Source of the DNA: Asterias rubens
Lineage: Eukaryota > Echinodermata > Asteroidea > Forcipulatida > Asteriidae
Length of the DNA: 64,000 nucleotides
NCBI RefSeq assembly: GCF_902459465.1
Contig: NC_047064.1
Location: 6,474,762-6,538,761 of the forward strand
Reading direction: 5' to 3'
Positions 52,016 to 63,004 of the stretch are shown in pieces. The translations under genes were made by a program, and so were the position numbers. Under the pieces are notes generated by a model. It was not told where the DNA came from. It did no database searches and saw only the letters and a program-made list of their open reading frames with translations. Within the stretch, counting starts at the first letter, position 1, and each line of letters opens with the position of its first letter.

Positions 52016-52264
52016 CAGGGCCCAATTTCATGGCTCTGCTTACCGCCGAATTCTGCGCTTACGATCACGATTCCCCGCTTACGTGCAAGCGCCAAATTTC
52101 TGCGCTAGCCTTGTAAGCCTAGAATGCCTAGTAACGGGGAGTACGCACGCGCAGAAGCCAAAATTCGTCGCTAACCCGTGAAATACGCTTGCCGTAACCG
52201 TAAGCACAGAATTCCCTGCTTCCGTAAGCGCCGATTCTGTAAGTTACGGTAAGCAGAGCCATGA
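52016..52264. mobile_element. GGGCCCA-end MITE, third copy
   Basis: GGGCCCAATTTCATGGCTCT at the left and AGCAGAGCCATGACGG at the right. The interior follows 14636-14872 closely (TTCTGCGCTTACGATCA, TCTGCGCTAGCCTTGTAAGC). Confidence 0.88.
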
Positions 52265-52329
52265 CGGTTTTCCATTGTAGTTTTACCATCAATCATTGGT
52301 AGTGGTGGTGGTGACAGCATGGAATGTGA

Positions 52330-52492
52330 AGCCGTATGGCGCCACCACTTTTTTCACTAGTTAGTACTTAGTTATTACCAGAAAGGATATCTCATTGAGG
52401 TAAAAAAAGTGGTGGCGTCGTACGGAAAGTTATCCTATTATTTCATATTGAATGAAAAAGTGGTGGCGCCGTACGGAAACTTTACCAAAAAT
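52330..52492. mobile_element. MITE with CCGTATGGCGCCACCACTTT ends plus a solo end
   Basis: CCGTATGGCGCCACCACTTTTTT at 52331 is mirrored by AAAAAGTGGTGGCGTCGTACGG (about 52402-52424). A third end, AAAAAGTGGTGGCGCCGTACGG, follows about 30 bp later in the same sense, so one terminus appears duplicated. Confidence 0.8.
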
Positions 52493-52631
52493 TGTGGAGT
52501 GTCGATGTCCAAAAACAAAAACTAAAATAAAAACTAAACCTGACTTTTCTGCACCTATTCTTTCACTTAGCATACCTTATGACATGCTAAGCTATGGACT
52601 GAATACTGATGCCTCCAGGGGAGAAACTTAC

Positions 52632-52860
52632 CTTGTGTATTAAACAGTCTGGTATTAAAGCTGGAGATGGTGGATGCTGGGAGCTGGTGTAGGAGAAACG
52701 ACAATCGCCGCCGGATACGGATAACAAAAAACAGAGAGTACACCCACTAACTGTCTGCTGCATGACGAGGGATGCTCCGTACGTGATGGATGGCACGCTG
52801 CACTGTGCATCTACGCTGCATCCATCCATCCATCCGTATCCATACCACGGTCACTGGTTA
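52632..52860 (-). other. abhd2: Probable 5'UTR exon and promoter region of abhd2
   Basis: On the - strand an exon-like stretch (CACCAGCTCCCAGCATCCAC...) ends in ACACAAG/GTAAGTTT, a consensus donor at 52632. The next downstream acceptor is the one 4 bases before the abhd2 ATG (49778), so this is probably the leader exon, spliced across about 2.9 kb. The transcription start is not defined; the upper bound given is approximate. Confidence 0.5.
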
Positions 52861-54645
52861 CCGGTGTATACGGGAATAAGTATCCGAACAAAATGTAGTG
52901 CTGTTCCGAGTGAGGGCGCTGGTCCTTGTTTTGAGGTGTTTATTTTAGTCCTTGAAAAAGTCACCATTTGCCATGGCATCCGGTTACAGAAATAACTAAA
53001 TTTGATTATTATTTGATTAAACATGTACACGTTTACAACAAGTTTCCAATTGAGCGGTGAAAATAAAATGGCAATGCATGGGGGAGAAATAATTAAAAAG
53101 ATAAAAGGCCGCAAAAATATAACTTCTCTTGCAATCAAAGCAGACAGTCAACTAAAGTATATTGGACCGAATTCTCATGTTAAAAATAGAATATACTATA
53201 TCTAAAACAAATCTAAAAATTTTCCTGAATAATATGACGTGCAAAGATCAACAACATAAGCAGAAAGGGAGGTTCGCGGTACCATGTGAATATCTTTGCG
53301 GGTCTTCTGAAAAGAACCGGTGGTTTCAGCCAACAGAAACAACTTACAGATTATAAGCAAGTATAACCCAAACAGAGATTATTACTCAAACAGAGATGGG
53401 CATATTTACATGGTATTAGGCTTTACCGCAAACCTTTTATACCAATGCCACCGTGCAAATTCAGCCTGCTATAAGATAAGCAATTTGGGCGTGATGATGG
53501 CGAACGTTTTGGGTAGGCGCCTCGATCATTACAATTACTTTCCTACGTTATAAACATTAATGTGTCTCTCAATTACTGACTAATAAACAACAAAATAACC
53601 GTCGTGACTGTCTCATGTTAATGTCAGTACATTATTATTTTTCATTTACCTGCCATTCATCCTTGTCAGTTTTTACTTGCGAAACATAGGCCTACAACCC
53701 CCGCTTCCGGTGATCCATTTCAGGAGTTGTCTTCTTTTACAGAATGAAGTTTGTTGTGTTTTTTTTCAATAGTGACGCCACAGGACGTCAAAGATAATTT
53801 CAGTCCAATAGACATGTTGTTGTTTTGCTGACATCATAACTTCCCATCAAAGAGAAGCGAATGTGTGTTTACATCATTTACGGCATCACTGCATTCACAC
53901 TGTGGATGGATCAAGAAACTGATAAAGTGACAACTTATGGGATGCAACAGGAAAACATGAAAGCGGAAAGAGCGAACGGATGATGGAAAGAGACAAATCC
54001 AATCTAGTATAAATATTACAATCACATTGAGAAAAACGAGACATTTTATTTTAATGTATGTGCTAATTAAGTTCATGAGTGCGAATTGGATTCCTTCCCC
54101 TCAAAAAACCAACATCTATGATTCTTGATCCCCCCTATAGAATATGAAATGGCCAACTTTAGGACATCAATGAATTTGTTATGACTCCCTGATGTCATTT
54201 TTACATTTTGGAGAAATGGCTAAAGATTGATTGAAAAAGATGTTAGCAACAATTTTGTTCAAATAAACTGGTTAAAACCTAATGCAGTACCTTAGGAAGA
54301 CCTGTATACCTCATTTGCAATATGGATTCCATACTTTTTTGTTTCAAAACTAATAACCTTCCCAGATGTTGTCAAATTTGTTGCCTGTTTCTGTTCATTA
54401 TTATGTTTTCACACCGTGAAACCACAGAATTTGTTATTGATTAATAAAAAAGCCTATAATATAAAGTGTTTAACTGAAGATTCTGAGACCCTTATAAACT
54501 GCCTAAACGGTATGTAGACTAAGTCAATCGACCTGTCTGTGTATAAAACTTGCTTTTGCTAAAACTGGACGATTAATAATTAGTCAAAAATTTGTTTCAT
54601 TGGCTGCAATAACGGTGGGTCATTGGGGTTGATTAAGAAAATCCG
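52861..54645. other. Intergenic, no gene recognised
   Basis: AT-rich, with short unsupported open frames on both strands. Confidence 0.4.
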
Positions 54646-54697
54646 TATTGATCCGTAATCCATATTTTTCGATTGTAATCCATATTTTTCGATTGGA
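54646..54697. repeat. 20-bp tandem duplication
   Basis: GTAATCCATATTTTTCGATT occurs twice back to back. Confidence 0.9.
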
Positions 54698-54765
54698 TCA
54701 TTTGATATTTTACATTACATTTCAGTTGAATAGGCTACCATTATAATATGTAGCATAAAGGTATT

Positions 54766-55077
54766 TTAGAGGCGCAGTGGACACTATTTATTTGGTTATT
54801 ACTTAAAATAATTGTTCGCATTAAAAATTATTTGGACAAGCAATTGAGCTGATAATTGTGAGAGACGGCTTCATCTGATGAAGTAACGTAGTTTGTGAAA
54901 AAGAGTTAATTTATCACTAAAATAATAAAAGATTTCGATAAACCTTTTTTTGCACAGTAATGCAACAAGGATTTTTTTTTTCATTATTCTCTTCGATTAC
55001 CAATTGATCGCAAATTTTCACAGGTTTGAGAGTACTGGTCTTTGATATAATTACCAAACATGTCCAATGCCCTTAAA
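54766..55077 (+). mobile_element. Diverged TTAA-1 MITE
   Basis: AGGCGCAGTGGACACTATTT start, AGTAACGTAGTTTGTGAAAA and AAATTTTCACAGGTTTG landmarks, CATGTCCAATGCCC-TTAA end. The internal palindrome is lost. Confidence 0.8.
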
Positions 55078-56648
55078 CATGTTCAGTTAGGATAGCCCGC
55101 CAATATGAACTATAGCGATATCTTACATTTACTGACATTATTGATTAGTACATTTTATTTTCCAATGGGCTTCTTAATGACATCATGTGCAATGTTAACA
55201 TACGCTGTAATGTCAATACCATTTATTTTTGTGTTTTAAGTGGGATCGGTAAAAACATGGTTGTCACGCAACTGCGTGCAGACTTATTGTTTTTTTTTTA
55301 ATTAATGCACTAAGCATGTGCTAGCTTATGGAATTGGGAGAACTCGCCCCAATAATTGATGTCCAAAGGCCATTTTGAGATGGTGGACACAATACTATTA
55401 CCAGGGATGAGATTGTTCACACTTTCGGGCTGAATTCAGTCTTTTTATGTCGGCCTGGTGAAGAAAATGAGACAATATTTTTTCCCACAAATAAAGAAAT
55501 CCTGCTCATTGGTCTACTTCTCTAGTGCTTTGGATACTGTTCCCAAAAGCTCATTGGAATATATAACCCCAGGGGTCACCAAAAGGTAGAAATCCCATCA
55601 GTTCAGCATACCTTTGAATTTGTATCCAAGTTTCAGACTTTTTCGTTAGTAATGACTCTCACCCCTGTATTCTTATTAGGTTTGGTTACATTTAAACACC
55701 TAAACCAAACAGCAGTGCACAGAGTCTACCATATTATCTCAAAAAGGATAATGCCCCACCTCCCTAGCCTCCGACAGGCCGCTATAAATCCCATTATGAA
55801 ATTTCAGATTAAACGGAGTGAAATGTTACTTTTCATTTTAGCATTCACAGTATGCATGTAATCATTATAAAACATTGTAAAACAGCTATTTTCTATTTAC
55901 ACGGTCCACCATAAGCCTCTGGCAATGCACTACTTTGGTTTACCTCCCAATTCAGACTATACAGAATAAAAAAAAAACCTAGAATTGGGCTTACCTGTCA
56001 TTTCATGTTTGAGATTTAAAAAAAAAAAAAAAAAAAAAAAAAGCAAACGTGAAGGTTATAATCGGGCAAAATTTTCCATAGAAGAACAAAAGGTGTACCG
56101 CCTGTGTGCAACCTAACCTTGCTTTTCGTCCTTGCTGTGCAATAACCATCTTACATGCAAACTAGTTGAAGCAATTCTTTACCACCTATACGGTATTCCT
56201 TTAACTTCACTTTGATGTGTGTAATTTTTGAAATTGTTATTTCAACATTAATTTGTTTGCAGTTATTAAAACCACCTAATGATTCAGCGATTTTGATCAA
56301 CATGAACATGATCATTTTTTGGCGTGACAGCTTGAACAATATTACTTGTCAAACTAAAAACATCGTCAAAGCTTTTCAAAAAAAACAACAACACAGTCAT
56401 CACCTTAAGTGTGTATTATTTTTGTCAACTTGCTTGACAGCACAATTTTTTGTGTGAATATTAATTACACGGCGTACGTGTGGCAGCAAAAAAGACAATG
56501 CCGACTATAGGGGTGTTGGGTTTCCAGTGGGCGGGAACGCACCTCATAAAGACCCCGATCTCGAGATTATCCCGGACAAAGTAGATGTTCGTTTGCCGAG
56601 CATCAGACACGACTTCAACCCCGCGAAAGAACCCCTTGTAACGGCACG
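55078..56648. other. Intergenic and upstream region of the CAP gene
   Basis: Includes a poly(A) run of about 24 at 56019-56042. No gene recognised. The last 200 bp before the ATG are GC-richer and probably hold the promoter and leader, but no clear TATA box was identified. Confidence 0.45.
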
Positions 56649-56804
56649 ATGATGAATCGAAGAGGCATGCTGCTCGTTGTGGTGCTGGTCGTGTGGATGC
56701 ATACTGCATCCGCTGGGTTGACCCGCAAGCAGGAAAAAGTCATTTTGGACCAGCACAATAAGTTCAGAAGCAAAGAAAAAGGAGCGTCCAATATGATGAA
56801 GCTG
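56649..56804 (+). CDS. CAP gene exon 1 (signal peptide)
   Basis: ATG ATG start; donor CTG/GTGAGT; phase 0. It encodes the signal peptide and the first CAP helix (ILDQHNKFRS, the usual H-N-x-x-R start). Confidence 0.92.
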
Positions 56805-59498
56805 GTGAGTTAGTCTGTTTTTCACGCAAACTAAGATTCCTAACTGAAGTTGACACTCCATTAAACTCATTTGTGAAAAGGTTCCTGACGAAAGTTGTTA
56901 CTAAAAAACTATTCTAGTGTTCTGTGGACAATTTCTTTAACTTAGACGACCCTGTTTAGTTTTAAACAACGAGAAACGGTACTGTTTTGCCCGAGTTTTT
57001 GGCAATCAAACCGTTTTTTTTTTGGCAATCGAAATAAGTGATGGTATTTTAGGGGGCCTTCAAAACAGAACACATTTTGTTCGTATTGATAGGCGTAGAT
57101 GTAAATATTTCTCATTGAGAAATTTGTGTTGTATGAATTTGTTTTTCTTCGACAAGCAGCAATGCGATTTCTTTGTCATCTGAGTCTCGTGATAAAAGAC
57201 CAAGAAGAACATAATGTAATGCAATTTCATTCTTTAATTCGCGAACAAACTACGTTGTCATATATTTTGCGATGAACTTTTACTTTGCGGCCACTTATTA
57301 GTCATTGCTAAAAGTTATTTTGCGAAGAGTAAATCCGTCGCAAAGTTTGATAAAGATTTTACTTACAATTGAAATCGTTATCAAAAATCCATCGCTAAGT
57401 TGCAATGGATTTTTAATTTAGCGATCGGGTTCGGCGTTTGCGATAATCAAAACTGTTTGTTTAGTGGGAAGTTTGTTGGGGCGTGCGTTTAGTCGGGGTG
57501 TAAGGCCGTATCCGATTTGGCGGCTACGGCTACGGCTAGATCGCCGCGTCATCATGCATTGAAGTATAGGACGCCCTTAGCAACTTCCCTGGCAACGGTC
57601 GTAGCCGCAGCCGTAGCCACCAATTCGGATACGGCCTTAGGGTGTTTATGATTGTTTGTTTGTTTGTTTGTTTGTTTGTTCGGTTGGTTGAGTTTTTTGG
57701 GGTGGATGTTTGTTAGTTTGTTTGTCGGGGCGTTGTGTTGGTTTGTTTGATTGGTTGCTCCCTTTTTGTGTACATTTGTTTTGCGCATTTGCCCGTTTCA
57801 GGTGTGGAGCAAAGAGCTGGCCCGCAAGGCTCAGGGTTGGGCCGACCGCTGCATAATGGATCACAACCCGGTGAAGTCGTCCTCCAAATGGAGCTGGGTG
57901 GGTGAGAATATGGCCTTCGCCAGTTACCGCAATCCGCTGGACATGGTGTCTATGTGGGAAGGGGAAAAAGCCATCTATAATCATAAGTCAAACCGGTGCA
58001 ATCCAGACCCGAGGGACCCACTGCTCAGTTCCTGCGGACACTACACGCAGGTACGTGTTTTTTTAGGGTTATCTAAAAAAAATTAGCACGCTTATGTATT
58101 CAATTATAAACACCCTATTTTGTCTCGACACCGAACATTTTGTCCAATTGCATAAAGCTGTTAATGGCTAAGCTGAAAATACTGCTGGACAACTTTCTTT
58201 GTTAAACAAATATTTATTGGTTCACCAGCCAATGCTTAAGTGCTTTACGAAATTGGGCCCTGCTCTGTTTTAAATGTTGTTGTATAGAAACTGTTAGGTA
58301 CCCTTTGTACGACACAAAACACAAACGTCCGACACGGTTTAAAGATGTTATAAAGCTTCCCTTAAAATATTAGTCGATGAGGTGCTGTAGTTTTTTGTTC
58401 TCGTCTCGTACGAAAGTTGTTTGGGCATGTGCAACGGAGTTACTCGTCTCTCCTGAATATTGCTCCCGGTTTTTAGTTTTTTTCTGAACGTCACGGTAGC
58501 CCTGAGCTGATTTATGATATTAATGGGAATTGAGCGAAATTAGGAATGTTGTTGGCCCACTAAATGTTAAGCGCAGTGTACACGCTGTTGTAAAAAATAT
58601 GTCCTCTGATAGAACTATACACTGTACAAACAATGTTTAGAATTTTAACACATCCATAAGTTTTTTCCCCACTTCGTTACATGATAGTCTATAACCTAAA
58701 ACATGTTCATATTCTTGTGTGTTTTTGAATTCTATACATACCATTGTTAACAGGTGTCAATATGATAAGCGTGTATATCATTTACAGTTGGTACAATATT
58801 GTTTATACTCAAAGCACTTTACACTGTAAAGCTATTATTAATTATCGCTAAACAAACAAATACACTTTTTTGTCAGATGATATGGGGCGATACACAAGAA
58901 GTTGGCTGTGGCTTCAAGACGAATTGTCCCAACAGTGGAATGCCAAACAGGCTCGTTTGCAACTACGGCGAGGGGTAAGCTGTTATAACAGATTCAAAGA
59001 TAAAAACAAGTCTTATTATCGCACGTATCTACTAACAAAGTACTCATTACAAGACGCGAAGTGAACATTTATAATATTGTTTTTCTAGAAAGATAGGTTA
59101 TTGAAGTAATGAATTCTGAGACCCAATTGTGTAGCACTTTAAAAGAGTTTACAAGGTGCTCCGGAGCAATACTTAAAAACATTGCATTGATTGATCAGAC
59201 ACAACATGAACACTGCATTGTCAACTCATCCCACGCGTAATCCCAAAGAGTGACCCCGTCAAAATACTTAATTTATGGTTGATACGAATCCCCCTTTCTT
59301 GCACAACCTTTCTTTTCTTTTTGTCTCTTACAAGTTTCAGCTATACCGAGTTTCACAATTTGTTTTCATCCAGAACTATCATCTTCTATTTTTTCTAGGG
59401 GTAACTGGCGTGGAGAAAAGCCCTACAGCACCGGGAAAAAATGTAGCGACTGCCCAACACAGTTCAAAAAGTGCTCTGGAGGTTTGTGCAGCAAGTAG
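56649..59498 (+). CDS. CAP/SCP-family (CRISP-like) secreted protein, complete coding gene
   Basis: Four coding exons (56649-56804, 57802-58050, 58877-58974, 59399-59498) join in frame to 200 aa with GT-AG borders. A signal peptide covers about residues 1-22 (MLLVVVLVVWMHTASA core, cut after A22). The CAP domain follows: H73 in MDHNP, E87 in GENMAF, H132 in the signature CGHYTQ and E143 in QEVGCG form the usual His/Glu cavity tetrad. LVCNYGEGGNWRG is the second CAP signature. A short Cys-rich tail (KKCSDCPTQFKKCSGGLCSK) ends the protein. CAP proteins act outside the cell in reproduction, venom or defence roles; no specific role can be assigned here. Two Met codons start the frame; the first is chosen. 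Confidence 0.93.
57502..57690. mobile_element. GGCCGTATCCGAATT-end MITE and (GTTT)n in CAP intron 1
   Basis: GGCCGTATCCGATTTGGCGGC is mirrored by GCCACCAATTCGGATACGGCC at 57618-57641, with GGCTACGGCTACGGCTAG/CGTAGCCGCAGCCGTAGCC inside. About eight GTTT units follow (57653-57682), ending about 110 bp before exon 2. Confidence 0.88.
57802..58050 (+). CDS. CAP gene exon 2
   Basis: Acceptor GCCCGTTTCAG, donor CAG/GTACGT, 83 codons, phase 0-0. It carries His73 and Glu87 of the cavity and the CGHYTQ signature at its end. Confidence 0.95.
58877..58974 (+). CDS. CAP gene exon 3
   Basis: Acceptor TTTTTTGTCAG, donor GAGGG/GTAAGC. It encodes MIWGDTQEVGCGFKTNC and continues to LVCNYGEG. Phase 0 in, phase 2 out. 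Confidence 0.93.
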
Positions 59499-59501
59499 AC
59501 G
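59399..59501 (+). CDS. CAP gene exon 4 (stop codon)
   Basis: Acceptor TATTTTTTCTAG. It encodes GNWRGEKPYSTGKKCSDCP and the final Cys-rich residues, then TAG at 59496-59498. A consensus donor (GTAAGC) follows only 3 bases after the stop, so a 3'UTR exon is spliced on. Confidence 0.9.
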
Positions 59502-59623
59502 GTAAGCTATTCAAACTTTATTTCAAAGTAATACCGATGTTTTAAATTGGTTGTAAGCAGTTTGTAAAAGTTTAAATTTGTGCGCAGCCTGTAAATTTTA
59601 GTCAAAACAAGTATTTCTTTCAG

Positions 59624-59830
59624 ATGAGTTCCAAGTACTGCCGAGATATCGGAGTGTAACTCGAGTATGAGTAGTTGTGCAGCCATAATGTGTATTTTTT
59701 ATGAGCTAGGTATGGGCACATATTTTTTGATGACAGTTTTATTTACTTTTGCCCTTCCCTGGACGGCCTGTGCTAGTTTTATTGTTTTGCTTGTCCGAAG
59801 AATTAAAATGAATAAATAAATAAAAAATAC
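59624..59830 (+). other. CAP gene 3'UTR exon and polyadenylation signal
   Basis: Acceptor GTATTTCTTTCAG before 59624; AATAAA copies at 59811-59816 and beyond. The exon continues in the CAP frame past the TAG (T-M-S-S-K-Y-C-R-D-I-G-V, stop), which is discussed as a finding. Confidence 0.65.
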
Positions 59831-59878
59831 CATAGAATAGTGTGTCTGAGTAGCGAGAGTGCAGATATCTGAGTACCA

Positions 59879-60102
59879 GGGCCAAATTTCATAGAGCTGC
59901 TAAGCACAACAAATTGCGTAGCATAAAATGTCCTTGATAAAAACAGAATTACCAACCAAATTTCTATTTGTATTCAGCTGTTGTTTGCTTATCCTGAAAA
60001 TCACTCGGAAACTTGGTTGGTAATCCTGTTTTTATCAAAGCAAAACATGTCATGCTAAGCAAATTGCTGTGCTTATAGCGGCTCAATGAAATTGGGCCCA
60101 GG
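59879..60102. mobile_element. MITE with GCTGCTAAGCAC ends
   Basis: CCAAATTTCATAGAGCTGCTAAGC at the left and the mirrored GGCTCAATGAAATTGGGCCC end; inner arms CCTTGATAAAAACAGAATTACC / GGTAATCCTGTTTTTATCAA. A second copy is at 62705-62948. Confidence 0.85.
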
Positions 60103-60197
60103 TCAAACAGCCAAGTACCACTGATCTCCATGTTGGAGTGCGATGATGATATCAATTTTAAAATGAGGTATAACACTTTTGTTTCACAAAATGTGTG

Positions 60198-60860
60198 TGC
60201 TTTCAGATGCCCCCAAAAAGGCCCAAGGCCAAAAGTTTTGAGTTAAACAAATTGCCTCTTTCAACCAAAACTAGCTTACATCAGAGTAACCCGTTTCTCG
60301 CAATGTTGTATATTATAACACCCCTTACAAATGTTCTGCCTTTTCATTGGTTTAGAGCGCGTCACATGGTATGTCTTAGTTTTACTAGACGGCAGCCGTG
60401 TGATAGTGCATTGTTTGCCGTATGATAGTGAATCGTTTGCCGTGTGATAGTCCGACGACTGCCACACGGCGTTCAGTACCCAGACGTCTTTTTACCCACC
60501 TCGAATCCAATCAGTTGTGGCATCTGTGTATCTGAAGCGCGCGTACGAACGTTACGTGTACGAAGATGATAAATAGTCTGTTGGGGGTGTTGTACAACAA
60601 ATATTGACTGCTTTAACTCGTGCTATGGTTAAAACTACGACTCTCTCGGTGATCCCCGGACCGTTCCATTTTCCCTCGGCTGCGCCTTGGGAAAATAAAA
60701 CGCTCAGGGGATCACCTCGGGAGTCGTAGTTTTAACCATAGCACTCGAAGCAGTCAATATTTGTATGCTATCAACATCTCTCCATTGCTCGTTACCAAGT
60801 AAGTTTGAATGCTAACAATGATTTTTGAGTAATTACCAATAGTGTCCAGTGCCTCTAAGA
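60198..60860 (-). mobile_element. TTAA-1 MITE split by a 450-bp insertion
   Basis: The left part GTGTGTGCTTTCAGATGC through GCAATGTTGTATATTATA stops near 60318. The right part resumes TATGCTATCAACATCTCTCC and ends CAATAGTGTCCAGTGCCTCTAA. The intervening DNA includes a long palindrome annotated separately. Confidence 0.7.
60598..60775. repeat. Long palindrome with about 60-bp arms
   Basis: AAATATTGACTGCTTTAACTCG-TGCTATGGTTAAAACTACGA is mirrored by TCGTAGTTTTAACCATAGCA-CTCGAAGCAGTCAATATTT, with inner ATTTTCCC/GGGAAAAT pairing in the loop. A foldback element of the same style as 3932-4043. Confidence 0.9.
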
Positions 60861-62241
60861 TGCCTGCCACTGATGGCCACCTGCCAATTACAACATTTGT
60901 TCATGGACACCAGAGCTGCCAATTTACGCGTCCCGTAAAAACAAAAACAAGGTCTTGTATCAGAGACAACTAATTGGATAGGAGAAATTATTATTTAGAA
61001 TATAAAAAACGCATAGTTGCGGTGTACAGTTTCCAGATCCCGTTACAAACAAAACTATGAAATCTCACACCAGATGTCATAAGCCGAAGAGAGAGAAAAC
61101 CCAGAACGTCGTTGTTGATTTTCGTTGCTATAATTGTGACATGATATAATAATCATCCGGGTGTTTGTTGTTTTCGTAACTGTGTGTTCAGAAACTCTAC
61201 TCTAACTGACACTGTCAGCCAATTATTTGTTGTTTTTATGTAATTATAGAAACTCATAAGTTTACAGAACCAAACAAACTACTATACCAGCCGAGTTGAT
61301 TACGAAAATTATCACAGAAGGTCATGTTTAATAGATGAAACAAAGACAAAAAAACAAGTAATTGAAAGTTATACATCTAAAGATATATGATAACACCATC
61401 GAAGTATGCCCATCTCTACCTTCTCAATATACGGCTCTTTCTTGACAAAACAGCATAACTACAAAGTTGTGGTGTATTTATATAACATAATTTCTGGGTA
61501 CATTGTGTTGTTTTTTTTTTTTTTTTTTTTTAAGTTGCAAAATGCATGCCATGTATGGATGTGAATTTCTCGGCCTCTTTTTACACTTTCATCTGGTTTT
61601 ATGGCAAACTTTTTTTCTGAAGGCCTACTTGCTTTGTATTTTTTTCGAGTTCGGCTGTTTTGCAACGGAAGGGCCGTGTATATGTGTTGAATGGGTTTTG
61701 TTTTCATCTTCCACACATCAACGTGTGGCAGAGTTGGGAGGGGGGGGGGGCTTTCTTGTGAAAAAGGGATACTTACATGACCCAATGGTTGACGGACATT
61801 GACTGATTAAAATTAAAAAGAATCTGTTTGTATTATTGTCATTCTTCTCTTCTTTGACCCCAGCTCGACGGGCGTTTATAGAGTATGCATCGTTCGTTGT
61901 TGCGGCGATTAATACAAGAACGCACAAACACGTCTAGGAACACCAAGGGAATATCGGGAAAGGGAGGCATTGGAGTCACCAGACTATAATGAGCACAATC
62001 TGTTTTCTTAGCAGTCGAGTTTTGGAGTCTGATTTTAAGGACAACTCTAAAGATAAACCCCCATTTAAACCCTTAGAATAAACTCCAATCTGGATTTCTC
62101 GTATGTGTGTGTAACCTTCTGCTATGCAAAAGGGCTCAGTCAAAAAAATTAACTACCCACATCGGTCTGCATCCCCCTCCTCATTCTCGTTGCCCAAGTT
62201 AAAACTTCTGTGTTCGCTGCAACAAGAACATCTCTATAAGG
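60861..62241. other. Intergenic, no gene recognised
   Basis: Poly(T) run at 61511-61532 and a G-run at 61739-61750. Open frames on both strands around 61459-61800 owe their length to these low-complexity runs. Confidence 0.45.
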
Positions 62242-62630
62242 TTAAAGGAACACGTTGCCTTGGATCGGTCGAATTGGTCTTTGAAAAGCGTTTGTAACCA
62301 TTTTTTATAAAATGCATATGGGTAGAAAGATATTGTAAAAGTAGAATACAATGATCCACACAAACATGCCTCGAAATTGCACGATTTTCCTTTTACCTCG
62401 TCGACTAACACGGTCGGTCATTTATGGGAGTCAAATTTTTGACTCCCATAAATGGCCGACCGTGTTAGTTAGCATAGTAAAAGGAAAACCACGCGATTTC
62501 GAGGCAAACTTGTGTGGATCATGGTATTCTACTTTTAAAACATCGTTCCAACCATATGCATTTTATAAAAAAAGGTTACAAACGTTTTTGATAGACCAAC
62601 TCGTCCGATCCAAGGCAACGTGTTCCTTGA
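62242..62630. mobile_element. TTAA-2 foldback element
   Basis: TTAA at 62242-62245, AGGAACACGTTGCCTTGGAT start, central GGGAGTCAAATTTTTGACTC, mirrored end CCAAGGCAACGTGTTCCT followed by TTGA, so one target copy has mutated. Confidence 0.93.
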
Positions 62631-62704
62631 AAGCCTGTAGTGCATAATGACATCCCGATCATAACCAGAGCCTGTCAGTGGGAGACTTCGGACCCCAAGG
62701 TGGC

Positions 62705-62948
62705 ATCAGACATTTCATAGAGCTGCTAAGCACAAAAAATTGCTTAGCATGACATTTCTTCCTTGATAAAAACTTGATTGCCAATTCCAAATGTCCATAT
62801 GTTGCATTATGCTTGTTACTGGTAGTCAGCTGTTGTTTGCTTATTCCTGAAAATCACGTGGAAATTTGGTTGGTAATCCTATTTTTATCAAGGCAAAAAT
62901 TTCATGCTAAGCACATTTTTGTGCTAAGCAGCTCTATGAAATTGGGCT
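62705..62948. mobile_element. MITE with GCTGCTAAGCAC ends, second copy
   Basis: TTTCATAGAGCTGCTAAGCA at the left and TGCTAAGCAGCTCTATGAAA at the right form a clean inverted repeat; inner TTGATAAAAAC / TTTTTATCAAGG arms as in 59879-60102. Confidence 0.88.
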
Positions 62949-63004
62949 CTGGTTAAGTCAATTTGTTAACACAGTTCGGAGCATGCGCACACCTCGAAAT
63001 CATT

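Noticed and set aside
61459-61802. Overlapping open frames on both strands with Lys/Phe runs
   Set aside because: They depend on the poly(T) and poly(G) runs; no other support.
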